Shown here: in pieces, positions 22,560 through 33,681 of the stretch | Layout: every line of letters begins with the position of its first letter | Numbering within the stretch: the stretch's first letter is position 1 | NCBI GenBank assembly: GCA_033239525.1 | Contig: BSYO01000024.1 | Coordinates: 10,191,991 to 10,255,990, forward strand | Source of the DNA: Nepenthes gracilis | Lineage: Eukaryota; Streptophyta; Magnoliopsida; Caryophyllales; Nepenthaceae | Length of the DNA: 64,000 nucleotides | Direction of reading: 5' to 3' | The notes under the pieces: model-generated | The model's input: the letters and a program-made list of their open reading frames with translations, nothing else | Told to the model about the DNA's origin: nothing | Databases searched by the model: none | Program-made: the position numbers and the translations under genes

Positions 22560-23400
22560 GGATATGCTCGATCTCAAATTGGCCGAACTCGGGGATCGGG
22601 GTTCTTACTTTCGCCGATATACCTCACTAATTGTGGGTTCGCGGCCAAGTTCCGTTCACGATTGACCCACGAGCTCGAGAATCACTACGCCGCGACCCGG
22701 CGACCGCGAACACTCCCTCGCCATCGCGAGCCATGAGAGGCTTCATATTACTGCGGACGTTGTTCGTGGCGGAAAGGCCGAGTGTAGCGAGTATGTGATC
22801 TCCATGCCTTGAGGCGTCCTTAGCACGACACCGGCTCATTGCACGTGCTGCAGGTTGACGATCGTCTCGTTGAGGAGTCCATCTGGCGAGATCGCCGTCC
22901 GTCATCTTCTCGGATTGCTATCCTCTTTGCTTGCTCTTTAGCGTTGCCGCCGACAATGAAGTCGCTGGAGCTTGCCCTTTCTGACGGTCGCGGTCGGAAC
23001 TCAGTCGAACTCCCAGAGCTCGGCCACCCCATGACCCGGCCAGTAGGACATCTCTCTGCTGCAAAATCGTCTTCAATCGGTGATCTGTTAGCACGATGAT
23101 CGGTGTATTTGGAAATAGAGTCGCGGCTTCCGTCGCCGCATAGACGAGTCGAGCGCCATCTTTTGTACAGCGCGGATACCGGGCTTCGTCCGTCGACACC
23201 GGCTCACGTAGTACACGGTTCTTTGCTTGCCTTCATGTTCGCGACTAACACGGAGGCCGGCGCTAGAGGCGCGTTGCTAGGTACAGTAGAGATCTTCTCC
23301 TTCGCACCAGTGAGCTCGGCCCGGCGGCGGCGGAAGATAGGTCTTGATTCCACACAGGCGCTTGTCGCATTCTCCATTCCATTTGAACCCGTGTGACTTG
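22560..23400 (-). pseudogene. Dual RNase H region, copy C
   Basis: The first RNase H shows EARYP at its start, TPIIVLTDHRLKTILQQ near 23040-23095 and ALGVRLSS near 22995. The second, archaeal-like RNase H shows GDHILATLGLSATNNV near 22750-22805. This order is diagnostic for Tat. Frameshifts occur between the blocks. Confidence 0.7.
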
Positions 23401-24260
23401 GTGCCCCTTAGCGCCTTGAAGAAAGGCAAGTATTTCTCGGGTGACTTGGCCGGAGGCAGTGAGAGGGGCGGCTATCCGCCTGTCGGCTCACGGACTTCCT
23501 TTATTGTACGCGGAGGTTCGGATCGAGTATTGCCTTGATCTTCTCCCGGATTGGCTTCTATTCCGCGTGGGATACAATGAAGCCTAAGAATTTTCCAGGA
23601 TGTCACCCCGAACGCGCATTTGGCGGGTTGAGCTTCATCCCATGCCGTCGGAGGATTTGGAAGGTCTCGTCGAGGTCGTCGGCGTGGTGGCTTGCGACCT
23701 ACTTTTTTCAGCATATCGTCGGCGTACACCTCCACATTCCGCCCGATCTGAGGCTGCAAACATTTTGTTTACGAGGCGCAGTAAGTTCTTTGCATTTTTG
23801 AGACCAAGGGCATCATTTTGTAGCAATATGTCCCCCGGCATCTCATGAGCAGTGTGCTCCTCGTCCTGCGGGTCCATCCGGATCTGGTTGTATCCGTCAC
23901 GCGTCCATGAAGCTCATGATTCGTGCCCGGATGTGGAGTCTCTGGTGATCAATCCTTAGGAGCGGAAAAGCTGTCCTTAGGCAAGCCTTGTTCACGTCCG
24001 TGAAGTCGGCGCACATCGCCACCACTTGCATTGCTCTTTTACCCGGCCACGGCGTTGGGCTGACCACTCGGGTATTGGACTTCACTGATGAATCCAGCGT
24101 CCAAGAGCCTCTTCACTTCTTCCACGATGGCGACCCGACTTCTCGACGGAGTGGTTCCTCCGCTTACGCGTCGCGGGTTTTCGGCTCGCGTCGAGGCCCG
24201 GCTTGTGGACTATGACCTCGGCCGATATCCGGGCATGTCGTGAGCCCCATGAAACACATC
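23400..24260 (-). pseudogene. Reverse transcriptase, copy C (broken)
   Basis: The minus strand encodes VEVYADDMLKKVG near 23700-23740, including the two catalytic aspartates, followed by AKCAFGVTSWKILRL. Upstream are FTDVNKACL near 23985-24020 and a DMPGY-like word near 24230. Indels separate the motifs. Confidence 0.78.
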
Positions 24261-24316
24261 GGAGTTGGTCCGTAGGAAGGTAGTGCTTTGTCGCGTCTGG
24301 CAGGTGAAGGGATTTC

Positions 24317-24901
24317 CTATCTTTGTGTTTCACTGCGGATCAGGGATCGAGCGGAATCGCCTCGATTCCTCCCACGATCGGGCTGTTGGAGGCGGCGTCT
24401 CGTCGCGGAGGTCCAGTCTTCACTTGGTCCCCTTGCGCCCATAGGACCCGATTTGGGACCCAGGTAGCATGTCCGCCCCATTTCTTGGTCTCGAGAACTT
24501 CTCCCACTCCCGAGGGTGGGAAATTTTACAACCAGTGCGGGATGGACGTAACGGCAAGGCCGTAAGGAAAGGTCTGCGAGTATGGCGTTGTAGACAGACG
24601 GAAGGTCGGCTGACGAGGAACGCCAACTCGCGCGTCGTAGAACGCGGTGGGTCCCCATCGTGACCTCGATCGTATAATCCCTTGCCTTTGATGCGTGCTC
24701 GTTGTCCCGAGCCGTATAGTGGTCCGTTCTTGCCTTCATTTTGGCTCGTTTTAGTCCCGATTTGGTGAACACGGTAAGATCTGATAAATTTTGTGAGCTT
24801 CCATTATCAATGAAGACCCGTTTCAGTTGGTAGTCATCACCACCCCGTGACAGGGCCGATACTAGAGAGGGGTCGGCATGGGGGGAAGTTACATGTGCCA
24901 T
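24317..24901 (-). pseudogene. Aspartic protease region, copy C
   Basis: An open stretch of 194 codons contains the active-site word RVFIDNGSSQNL near 24780-24815 and the later PSVYNAIL block near 24575-24600, in the order expected for a retropepsin. This is the longest continuous pol piece in copy C, but it lacks the joined frame to gag or RT. Confidence 0.7.
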
Positions 24902-24949
24902 GTCTCATTTTGCTAAAGCTAATGACATCATTCCTAACCCCTAACTTCG

Positions 24950-26580
24950 CTCGCACTACTTGGAAGCTACCTGCGCGGTCACGCACAGTGTTTGCTGCGT
25001 CGGCGGAAGAGATCATGTGGACTATGCCGGGCTGTGTGCGGGCCCTTGGCGGCTCATTTGGTTCTCCGTCGAGAGGAGCGGGTTCTTGCCCGAGCCTTTC
25101 ACGGATCTCGGGAAGTGTCCCCGCGGATCGAGATCTTCGATCTCCTGCTGCGTGCGGCGGTTCTCGATCAGTGTCCCGGGCAATGGTGAACTGCTGGCGT
25201 GCCGTGCAGTCAGCGCGCCATTTAGGACCCTTGGGTGTCTTTGGCCACTTGAAGAACCTTTCATCCTGGATCTGCATCAGGATGTTCGTGCGGCTATCAT
25301 TCAGCGGAGTCAAAGAGGCCCTGCTGTAATCCTTCTTAGGCCGGTGGGGCATTTCTTCTTGCTCGGCGCTCAGGTGAGCGGGCAGTCATCGCCGTCCCTC
25401 TTTCTTCCACGGAAGCTCTGGAGGTCTCATTGCGTCCAGGCCCGCTCGGGCGTTTTGCCTCATTGGCCTCTTCGGCGTGATATACGCCGGGCGGTGGTCT
25501 CGCCTCCCGAAAGTCTGCGGGGCGCGTGCGCAGTGTTTGAAGAAGTCCCCGCCGCGGAGTGGCGGCAAAGCGTTGAGCTTCGATTCGTCGGAGGGTGCGG
25601 GATCCGCCGTGCCCGGTGATGAAACGGTCCGAGGAACCGCTTGAGCTTTCATCCGTCCTCTCAGGCGGAGGCGGACTAGGTGCCATGGTTGCCTCTCCTC
25701 CCGCTGCTGGAAGGCGAATCGCTCGAGGAAGCTGTCCCGCGAGCTCGTCGAGGCAGGCATATGGAGTTCGGGGGAGGCCATGGAACCGAGTAGCGCGTCG
25801 CCCCTAAGGGTGACGGGGAAGCTCGACACATCGGGAGCCTCGCTTGCCCCTTGTAGAGAGGGTGGGCTGCATGGGCGGTTGAGATAGTCCATGGGATCCT
25901 TGCTTAGTGGTATCCCTCCACGGCCGCATTACGAACTTGCTCGGCAATGGGCTGCGTTCGGCGGTCATGGCGGGGACTGCGGAGATCGGCGGAGGAGGGT
26001 GTGGGCTTCTCCTTATGCGGGGTGTCCCCAACACCTTGACTTTCTCTTCCATCGAGGATCCGTATAGCCCCTTCGCGCGTTGAGGACATCGCGGAGCTCA
26101 AGTATTCCCAGGGGGTTCATCGAGCTTGTCGGGGTGGCGGCTCTGCGTGGGAGCGCGCGCTCCCGTTGGAGCCAGCGGCTGGTGGCCTCCTGTCGCCGCC
26201 CCGGAGTTGCGGGGTCGCGCCCCTTCAGGCGGTCCTCCCTGTCGTCATCGGCGGCGGCTTTCCGCCTCGTTACGGCCGTCTCCAGGGGTGCGGGTGGGGC
26301 CGGCTGCGTGGTCGAGGGCGGTTGGCTCGCCTCCTGCGAGTGGCCTCTCGACGCCTTTCTCTCTTGGAAGTAAAGGCGGGACGCTAGAGGGCGGCCCACA
26401 GTACGGCGGTTTCGGTGTTCGCGCATCTGGCGAGAGGATCTCCTTGGGCGTCTAATTCCGCGGCCCGGTGGCGGGTGCCCGGCTCCCAGTTGGTTGTTTG
26501 CTTGGTTCCCGTGGGAACCCCATCCGAGACAGTGGTCTCCACCAGCGAGCACTTAGTTTGTGCTCTGGTGTGTTTACCAT
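24950..26580 (-). pseudogene. Gag, copy C (broken)
   Basis: The start at 26580 encodes MVNTPEHK, comparable with MVNTRAQ in copies A and B. The rest is recognised mainly by position between the primer-binding site and the protease and by basic, proline-rich fragments. No frame stays open for the length of a capsid protein. Confidence 0.6.
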
Positions 26581-26632
26581 GCTTGGTTGTTCGACTACTT
26601 GTTGGGAAAGAGACAATTGGCTTGTTGTCGAT

Positions 26633-26650
26633 TTCCCACAGACGGCGCCA
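26633..26650 (-). other. Primer-binding site, copy C
   Basis: TTCCCACAGACGGCGCCA on the plus strand is identical to the site of copy A and lies one base from the LTR edge. This fits a shared tRNA primer between the two Tat families. Confidence 0.8.
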
Positions 26651-26651
26651 A

Positions 26652-27678
26652 TGTTGCGTCCCGAGCCCAAGGTTGCCGTCACGGACTAGGAGCCTTCGTT
26701 CAGCGTGCGGGCGCTCGGAAGAAGGATCCGGTCTCCGTCCTGTAAACACAGACTGCGCACAACCTGAACAATGAACAAGAGTGAAGGCTGGTGCAGTAGG
26801 ATTTCTCCCACCAAGACCGCTCAGCGCTCAAGTCAAGAATATTCCCATGATAAACGGAATGCGCACGCTAAGGTGGTGCGCGGAGAAAATGCTGAGAAAG
26901 CGTGAAAGTGCTTATGCGATGATGTGGGAAGAGTTTTGAGCAGGTGTTGGAAGGCCTGGCTTCCGTGATGCACCGCAACGGGTGGCTAACTTTCCGTGAT
27001 CTCAACGGATACGGGGGTATGAGCGAGTCAGCTAGATGAGGCAAAGCTCTGCTGTGACTCGTCTCCCTCGTGTTTTTCGGAAGAAAGGGAGAGAAACGAT
27101 TGAGGGCGTCTGATGCTATCTTTTCTTCGGACCGTTGTTTGATCGAAGAGTTCAAGATCCCGATTTATCGTTCGATTGATCAAGATCAAGAGAGTTGTTC
27201 GTTCCGAAAAGAGATCCTTTTCCCTTGTGGGGGTGAGGTTTTTATACTCCTCACCCCATTGGATCTCGGGCGCCAAAACGTCAGTTGCACGGCTTATTCT
27301 TGGCTGGTATTTGCCATGGGACCAGCTGGTCTGTCACCCGGCTTCTTTCTTGCCCGTGCTTGCCTGCGGCTTCTTGGCGTCGTTGACCACGCCCGATTCT
27401 CCTGACGAGAGAGATTGGTTGGCTGCTGCTGAGACGGCGGGAATACACGGCGGGCCTGCGCCCATTACGCCTCTATTAGCTAGCCTTTCCGCCCTTTTGT
27501 CTTGTTCCGGCGACGCATTTAATGCGCCGAGAGTTACCGTTGCCTCCTTGGGTGTGGGCTCGCGCCATTCTTCCCTTGGCTGGGCTAACACTTCCTCGCG
27601 GGCCTCGATCTTTTCTGGGCTGCGAAACATTATCGTGGGCTTGGGCCTGTCTTATGAGCCAGGACATGGGACCCAACA
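26652..27678 (-). repeat. 5' LTR of copy C
   Basis: The LTR runs from TGTTGCGTCC to GGACCCAACA-type sequence ending at 27678, about 1027 bp. GAAAG follows immediately. The TATA box within the inverted repeat is at 27229-27257. Confidence 0.88.
27229..27257 (-). promoter_or_regulatory. TATA box inside an inverted repeat, 5' LTR of copy C
   Basis: GGGGTGAGG / CTCACCCC arms enclose GAGTATAAAA on the minus strand. This is the promoter-bearing LTR of the element. See 16523-16553 for the sister copy. Confidence 0.6.
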
Positions 27679-27683
27679 GAAAG
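27679..27683. repeat. Target-site duplication GAAAG, right copy
   Basis: It matches 15939-15943. Removing copy C and one GAAAG restores continuous chromovirus-type LTR sequence. Confidence 0.85.
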
Positions 27684-28384
27684 TGTATAAAATTATCAAT
27701 ACACAGTGAAAACTAAAATCATCTGAATATCATCAATATAAACAAAATACATCAACATTTCTATCTAATAAGTATACAAGTCCTCCATACATATGAACAA
27801 ATCTACAAAAATCATCTTTCAAGGTCTAGCAACCCGCGACCTCTAATCTTTCTCATTAGTCCTCAACTCATGCACATCTGAAGGGAGAAAAAATAGTAAG
27901 TGAGCCAAATACTCAGCAATATACAATTATAAGTAAGAACAAATGTAATATATTTAAAATAAATTGAAGGAACGGGATAGGATCATAATACAGATGCATA
28001 TATATGAAACATAATCAAATGTATTTCTAGAACACAATCAACTTTCATGTCTCTTTTATAATCTCCTTTTGATACAGATATTGTATTTAGATTTCTTATT
28101 TTACTTCTGATTTCTTTTTGCCTTCAAAATCATGCAGAAATATATTTATCTTTAGGGATCAGGGTTAATAAGTATTACTAGCTAATGGAGTAGACATCGA
28201 GAAAACGAATTGTGTTCACTCCACACAATCAAAAGGTCTAATACTTCTAATTCTACCAGAAGTCAAGCGTATAAAACCCATCACATAAAACCCCATGGTT
28301 GGGTATTTTTCTCGATACCACTGTAATATCATGTCAGGAAATACTATTCTCTAAAATACAAACCCTTGATCTAATCGAAAACTC
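27684..28384 (-). repeat. Chromovirus-type LTR fragment, right piece
   Basis: This continues the LTR interrupted at 15943. ATACACAGTGAAAACTA matches ATACAGTGAAAACTA near 57245, and GAAGGGAGAAAAAATAG matches GGAGGGAGAAAAATAG near 57437. Similarity fades after about 28000. The right limit is where integrase codons of copy D begin and is uncertain by a few tens of bases. Confidence 0.6.
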
Positions 28385-29250
28385 TGTACAAATATACTAC
28401 TACTGTGCTTTTACTTTTTTGTTGTAATAACGGGCAATTCGCTGTTGGTAAGCGGCCGTACACATCCTGGCAGTGTTCTGCATTTCCTCTAATAGGTCTA
28501 GGATTTTCTAATATGCTGGGAGTTACATTGCGGGTCGAAGGCCTTGACCCGTAAATTTAGGAGCCCAATCTCGGTCGGGATCATAGCCTCAATTCTATAA
28601 CACAAATTGAAAGGCATCTCGCGTGTTGGCTCTTTAGGAGTTGTCCGGTATAACCACAATACGAAGGATAGTTTGTCCACCCAGGAGCCCTCTATGTTCT
28701 CCAACTTGGTCTTTAGTTTGTGCAATAGCGTTCGATTGGTGACTTCTACTGGCTCGTTCACTTGGGGGTACGTCACTAAAGTGTGGACCAATTTAATACC
28801 TAAACTAGTGCAATACTTGATGAAGTGCCTGTCTGTAAATTGAGTTCCGTTATCAGTCACAAAGGGCTCGGGAACACCTAACCTGCAGACTATATTCTGC
28901 CGGACGAACTTTGTGGCATTATGCTAAGTGATTCTGGCTAGCGGGGTGGCTTTCACCCACTTGGTAAAGTAATCGATACCCACGATGATGAACTTTCTTT
29001 GACCGATCACAATAGAAAATGGGTCAAGAATATCGAGCTCCCACTGCGTAAATGGCCAAGGCGCCCGGAGGGCTCTTAGTTTCGTGGGTGGTTGTCAGTG
29101 AAAGTTGCCATAGAGTTGGCAATTCTTACACCTGTTCACAAATTTCAAAGCGTCTTTCTTCATGGTTGGTCAATAGTACCCTTGACGCATTACCTTAAAA
29201 GTTAAATTCTTACCGCCAATGTAAGACTCACAGATTTCGAGGTGGACCTC
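28385..29250 (-). pseudogene. Integrase, copy D (truncated, broken)
   Basis: An open stretch of 120 codons (28498-28860) carries TDNGTQFTDRHF with the second catalytic Asp and PVEVTNRTLLHKLKTK with the catalytic Glu, then WLYRTTPKEPTRE and a C-terminal EIGLLNLRV. The first Asp block lies upstream near 28960-29000 in another frame. Codons resembling RPLTNSELPVI continue to about 28385, where the reading ends at the junction with LTR DNA. Confidence 0.8.
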
Positions 29251-29599
29251 TCCCAATGGTAGTCGACTTCCTCCGACGTGAGGCACTAGAGATATGGGGT
29301 TAAGTACCCACGGCGATATAGCTTTCCGTCAACCATAGTATACCAATCAACAGTCTTTATGCGCTTTGCTTCATCTGGGTTTTTCTGTAGGGAATTGTTC
29401 GTGAGGTATCTCCAATAGGGCAACATCCAGTTTTCACCGTTGGAGACTTGCATCGTCTCTTGCTCATTTATGCTGGGAGTGTTCGATATCTCTCACATAT
29501 CCTTTGAGTACTATTCTGGATTCTCTATCGCTATCGCCATTGCAAGTTGGTCGGCCTTCCCGTTTTCTGCCCTTGGGATGTAAATTAGGTTGAACTTGT

Positions 29600-30420
29600 T
29601 GAACGTTTAGATTGCACTCTTTGCCTTAGCCAGGTACTTGACCAGCTAAAGGTTGGAAACCTTGGAAGCTTCCGTGGATCTAGTTGACGACCAGCTCCGA
29701 ATTGCTGTAGATAGTTGAGTGTCTAGTTGAGCACTCTTCAGCGAACCGCAATCCTACAAGCATGGCTTCATATTTAGTGACATTATTGGTTGTTGGGAAA
29801 CCAAGCTTTAACTAGTACTTTATTTCGAACCCATCAGGGTTCCTAGAACCACTTCGGCCCCACTGCTCGTATTTGTCGATGAGCCATTCACATAAAGGAC
29901 CCAGCCTGGGGTTTCGGCATTATGGTCGGTGTCACTGGCACAGTCCGCACATGTCTTGGGGTTGTGATTTCAACGATGAAGTCTACAAGCGCCTGTCCCT
30001 TGATGGCTAGTTGCGGTCTAAATTCAATGTTGAACTCTCCCAATTCGATGGCCCATTTAACTAGCCGCCCTGAAAAGCTGGGCCTTTGCAAGATACCCTT
30101 TAGTGGCTGGTTGGTTAGTATGATTATACGGTACACTTGGAAGTAGTGCAGTAGCTTTCTGGCCAAGAAAACGAGCGCCAATGCCATCTTCTTAGCATGG
30201 GGGTAACACGCCTTAGCGCCGGTCAAGGTTTTGCTGATGTAATAAATCGGCCACTATGCGTTAGGCTCTTCATGCATCAGGGCGGAGCTTAATGCCGCCT
30301 CGGAGTCTGCTAAATACAGGTATAGCTCCTCGCCTTCTTTTGGTGAGGTTAGGAGAGATGGGCTAGCCAAGTATTCTTTCAGCTCGTCGAAGACGACTTG
30401 ATACTCTACCATCCATTGGA
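29600..30420 (-). pseudogene. Dual RNase H region, copy D
   Basis: The first RNase H contains KKMALALVFLARKLLHYF, IIILTNQPLKGILQ and VKWAIELGEFNIEFRPQ (29888-30226), near consensus. The second, archaeal-like RNase H follows with VNGSS near 29870 and TTNNVTKYEAMLVGLRF near 29735-29800. A stop occurs between the two. This is the clearest dual RNase H in the window. Confidence 0.78.
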
Positions 30421-30429
30421 ATCCATTCG

Positions 30430-31250
30430 CCTTCGTTTTCCTCAAGGCCTTGAAAAAAGGTCGGTATTTGTCACCAGCCTTGGCCATAAAATATGAGAGG
30501 CCTGCTAGTCGCCCGATCTACCTCTCGACATCCTTCACGTTCCGGGGTAGAGTTATATCCATAAGAGTTTTTATCTTCTCTGGGTTTGCCTCGATCCCTC
30601 GTTGAGAGATAATGAAACCCAAGAATTTTCCAAATGATATACCGAAGACACACTTAGTAGGGTTTAGCTTTATTTGGTGTGTTCAGAGTACCTTGACAGT
30701 TTCAACGAGATCGCGAATAGGTCGTCAGTGGTTTTACTCTTGACTAGCATGTTGTCTATATACACTTTCACATTATGGCAAATCTATTTCTCGAACATCT
30801 TGTTTTCAAGCCTTTGGTAAGTTGCACGTGCATTGTTCAGGTTAGAAGGCATGATCTTGTAGCAGTAGATTCCCTGATTAGTCATGAAGGAAGTATACTC
30901 ATTGTCCTCTGGGCTCATCTAGATCTAATTGCAGTATGAGTAGGCATCCATAAAATACAGCAATTTGTGCCCAGATGTGGAGTCCACTAGGAGGTCGATT
31001 CTTGGCAATGGAAAATTGTCTTTTGGGTAGGCTTTGTAAATGTCAGTAAAGTCGACGTACATATGCCATTTTTCATTCTTTTTAACGAGGACGACGTTGG
31101 AGAACCAGTCTGAGTAGTAAACCTCTCTTATAAACCTGGCATCCAGTAACTTTTTTACTTTTTCCTAGATGGCTATCAACTTTTTTACGGAGTGGTTCCT
31201 CCACTTTTGTTTGATGGGCCTGCGACTAGGATCGAGGCTTAACTTGTGGA
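30430..31250 (-). pseudogene. Reverse transcriptase, copy D (broken)
   Basis: The catalytic motif reads VYIDNMLVKSKTT near 30735-30775: the second aspartate of Y-V-D-D is asparagine, so the enzyme would be inactive even with an open frame. The ending PFFKALRKTKANGFQW lies near 30400-30470. The pre-RT word MPGI lies near 31270. Confidence 0.78.
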
Positions 31251-31453
31251 CCATTACTCCGATTAGGATCCCAGGCATATTTGTCAGAGTCCAAGCAGAG
31301 ACATTTGCATTGTATCTTAGGAATCTGATTAACTGGTCTCGCAAAGGTCTGGCAAGTGAGCCTCCTATCTGTACACATTTGTTGAGGTTATCCGAATTCA
31401 AAGGTACGAAGTCGGTGACCTCACGAGTGAGCCTGCTGCAGTGTTGTTTCGTC

Positions 31454-31996
31454 TCAATGAACTAAGTCATCTGCCAGCCAGTCAACGCCGCTTGGGATGA
31501 CCTGGGAGAAGTAGCATGTTCGACCAGTTATTTGGTTGCCCAATACTTTGCCAATGTTGCATGCTATCAGGAATTTAATTCTGAGATGGGGTATCGATGT
31601 TATGGCCCCAAAGGCTACCAAGTATGGTTGGCTGAGTATGGCACTATATACGGAAAGCAGGTCGACGACCAGAAAGGTAAGTGTGTGGCTCGCCTTTCTG
31701 GGGTACGTAACTAGGGTGACCTCTAGTCGGATCGTCCCCTGGACGGCTACTGGCTCATTGTTTAATCCGTATGGCGGCCCTTCTGCTAGTTTCAGTTGGT
31801 TCTTTTTTAAACCTAGTTTGAAGTAAGTATTGAGGTAGAGCAAATTGCGAGAGTTTTCATTATCAATAAAGACTCGTTTCAATTTGTAGTCTAAGGTATC
31901 GTCCGAAACAAGTGCGGATATAATTAGGGGGTCAGTATGGGGTGAGATCATATTTGCCATATCGTTGTTACTTAAACTAATGACATCATCCCCCAC
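31454..31996 (-). pseudogene. Aspartic protease region, copy D
   Basis: A 180-codon open stretch contains KRVFIDNENSRNL, where the glycine of the D-N-G active-site turn is glutamate. It continues with LTFLVVDLLSVYSAILSQPYL and ITSIPHLRIKFL. Length and order match copy C, but the active-site change predicts no activity. Confidence 0.72.
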
Positions 31997-31999
31997 CCT

Positions 32000-33611
32000 T
32001 TGCTTCTTGTGCCCAGTCTGTTTCTACTGGTGGTCCATGTGGCGTGCTTTGGGTGGCATGGCGGTCACCATGTTGACCATCCTGGTGGCAACCCGATTTT
32101 ACGGTTGATGCTGCTCCGGCCCGTCCTCACCTGAGGGACCAAAACTCTATCCCAGGTTGCTCAGGAACTTAGTGAGGTGGCCTCGGCGAATCAGCTCATC
32201 GTTCTCTCTTTGTAGCGTCTTGTAGTCTTCCGTGGTATGGCCTAGAGATTGATGGAAATCATAATACTTTGTAAGATCTCCTCCCTCCGTGTTCTTCAAT
32301 GGCTTTGGGCACTTGATGAACTTTTTTCCCCGGTTTTGTATGAGGACTTTTGCTCATGAGTCATTCAGCGGAGTCGGGTTGATTGGTCTAAACTCCCTCT
32401 ATGCGGGCGGTCCGATTCTGGGTTGCTTCCTTTGGGGGTTGTCAAAGCCTCCGTTCTTTCTCTTTCCATCCGTCAGCATGGAGCAAGGATGGTCGACTCG
32501 TTCCGATTGTTTTTCCTCATTAGTCTCTTCCACCGCTATGTTGGCTTTAACGGCCAGGTGCTTGAAAAAGTCACCCGGACCTAGTGCAGAAATGAAACTA
32601 CTCAGCTTCACCTCGTCGATGAGTTTGGGTATATTCCTTGTCTCAGCGGCAAAGTGCCCCCAAGAACTTCCTTAGATTCTTGTTTGGCTTCTGCTTAACG
32701 TGGGCAACGTGCCACGGCTACTTTTCTTCCTGGCGGCTAGAAGCATATTGAGCCAGGAAGTTATTAGCGAGCTCTCGAAAACTTCGAATGAAATTCGTGG
32801 GAAACCAATAAAACCAGATTCTGGCATTCCCCTTCAAGGTGAGGGGGAAGCATTGGCACATGGATGCTTCCTATAGACCCTAGAAGCCAAGTAGAGAGCA
32901 GAAGTGGTCAAGGTGATTTATGGTTGTAAGGTTTCATGGCCAACATCTTGAATTTTAGAGGCAATGGTTGAGTCTTGATTTCCAAGGTAAAAGGGGATCT
33001 CTTCAGATCGACCAAGCATTCGCCAGCTTCCCCTCTAAACACCTGGTTCATATTTTTTGGACCCTTTCCTCCACCCGTGTAGAGGTCGCGACCCTTTTCG
33101 CGCTGAGATAGGTCATCAACTCCAAATGTCCAGTTGTGCAGTGCAGCGCTCGTTGGCTGCTGTCGCTGGTCGGTCGGGTGACCCGTGAGGCTCCTTCTTG
33201 AACTGGAGGGTTCTGGTTATCTTGGGAATAACGAGGATTCCTTCTTTCTGGGCACTCCTTCGGATATCCACGGCTAAGCCATCCTTCTAGCCTAGAGTGT
33301 CCCCTGGTATTTGAAGCTGCCGAGATGTTGGAGTTGCCCGATCACGTGGCCTTTTTGGTCGGCTTCTTTTTTCTTTGGCCTCTCTACCTAAAGGCCGGTG
33401 TGTGGGCTGAAGAGGAGGGAGCCCCTTGCCTCTGTTTGCCCTGGCGCGCGTAGAGCGCCTGGAGCATCTTGGACATTTGGTCCATTTGTTCGGCCATTGC
33501 TAGGAAAATCGGTGGCGATCGTTCTCTTGCCCAACTACCAGCGGAGTAGTCGTTGTCGGGAAAGGTGACCTCCTTGGCCGAAATGCTAACTTGTGCTATT
33601 GTGTTCACCAT
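32000..33611 (-). pseudogene. Gag, copy D (broken)
   Basis: The start at 33611 gives MVNTIAQVSISAKEV, then a helical EQMDQMSKMLQAL segment near 33470-33520. The capsid part lies in broken frames around 32700-33100. A C-terminal piece, FFKHLAVKANIAVEET, is near 32520-32570. Confidence 0.72.
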
Positions 33612-33662
33612 GTTGGTTGATGAATTGGATGTAGATGAGATTGTGGTTAGGCTTCTTGCTTA

Positions 33663-33680
33663 TTTCCATAGATGGCGCCG
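33663..33680 (-). other. Primer-binding site, copy D
   Basis: On the minus strand this is CGGCGCCATCTATGGAAA, a variant of the copy A and C site with C for the leading T and three other changes. It lies one base from the LTR edge. Confidence 0.65.
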
Positions 33681-33681
33681 A

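Larger units (their letters stand above)
15944..27678 (-). mobile_element. Complete nested Tat-lineage Ty3/gypsy element, copy C
   Basis: The element is 11,735 bp with LTRs at 15944-16979 and 26652-27678, a primer-binding site at 26633-26650, a polypurine tract at 16980-16993 and the flanking duplication GAAAG. It inserted into a chromovirus-type LTR whose two halves rejoin across the site. Minus-strand gag, protease, RT, two RNase H regions and integrase are present but frameshifted. An antisense gene remnant lies on the plus strand at 18229-20140. The LTR sequence differs from copies A, B and E, so this is a separate Tat family. Confidence 0.88.
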
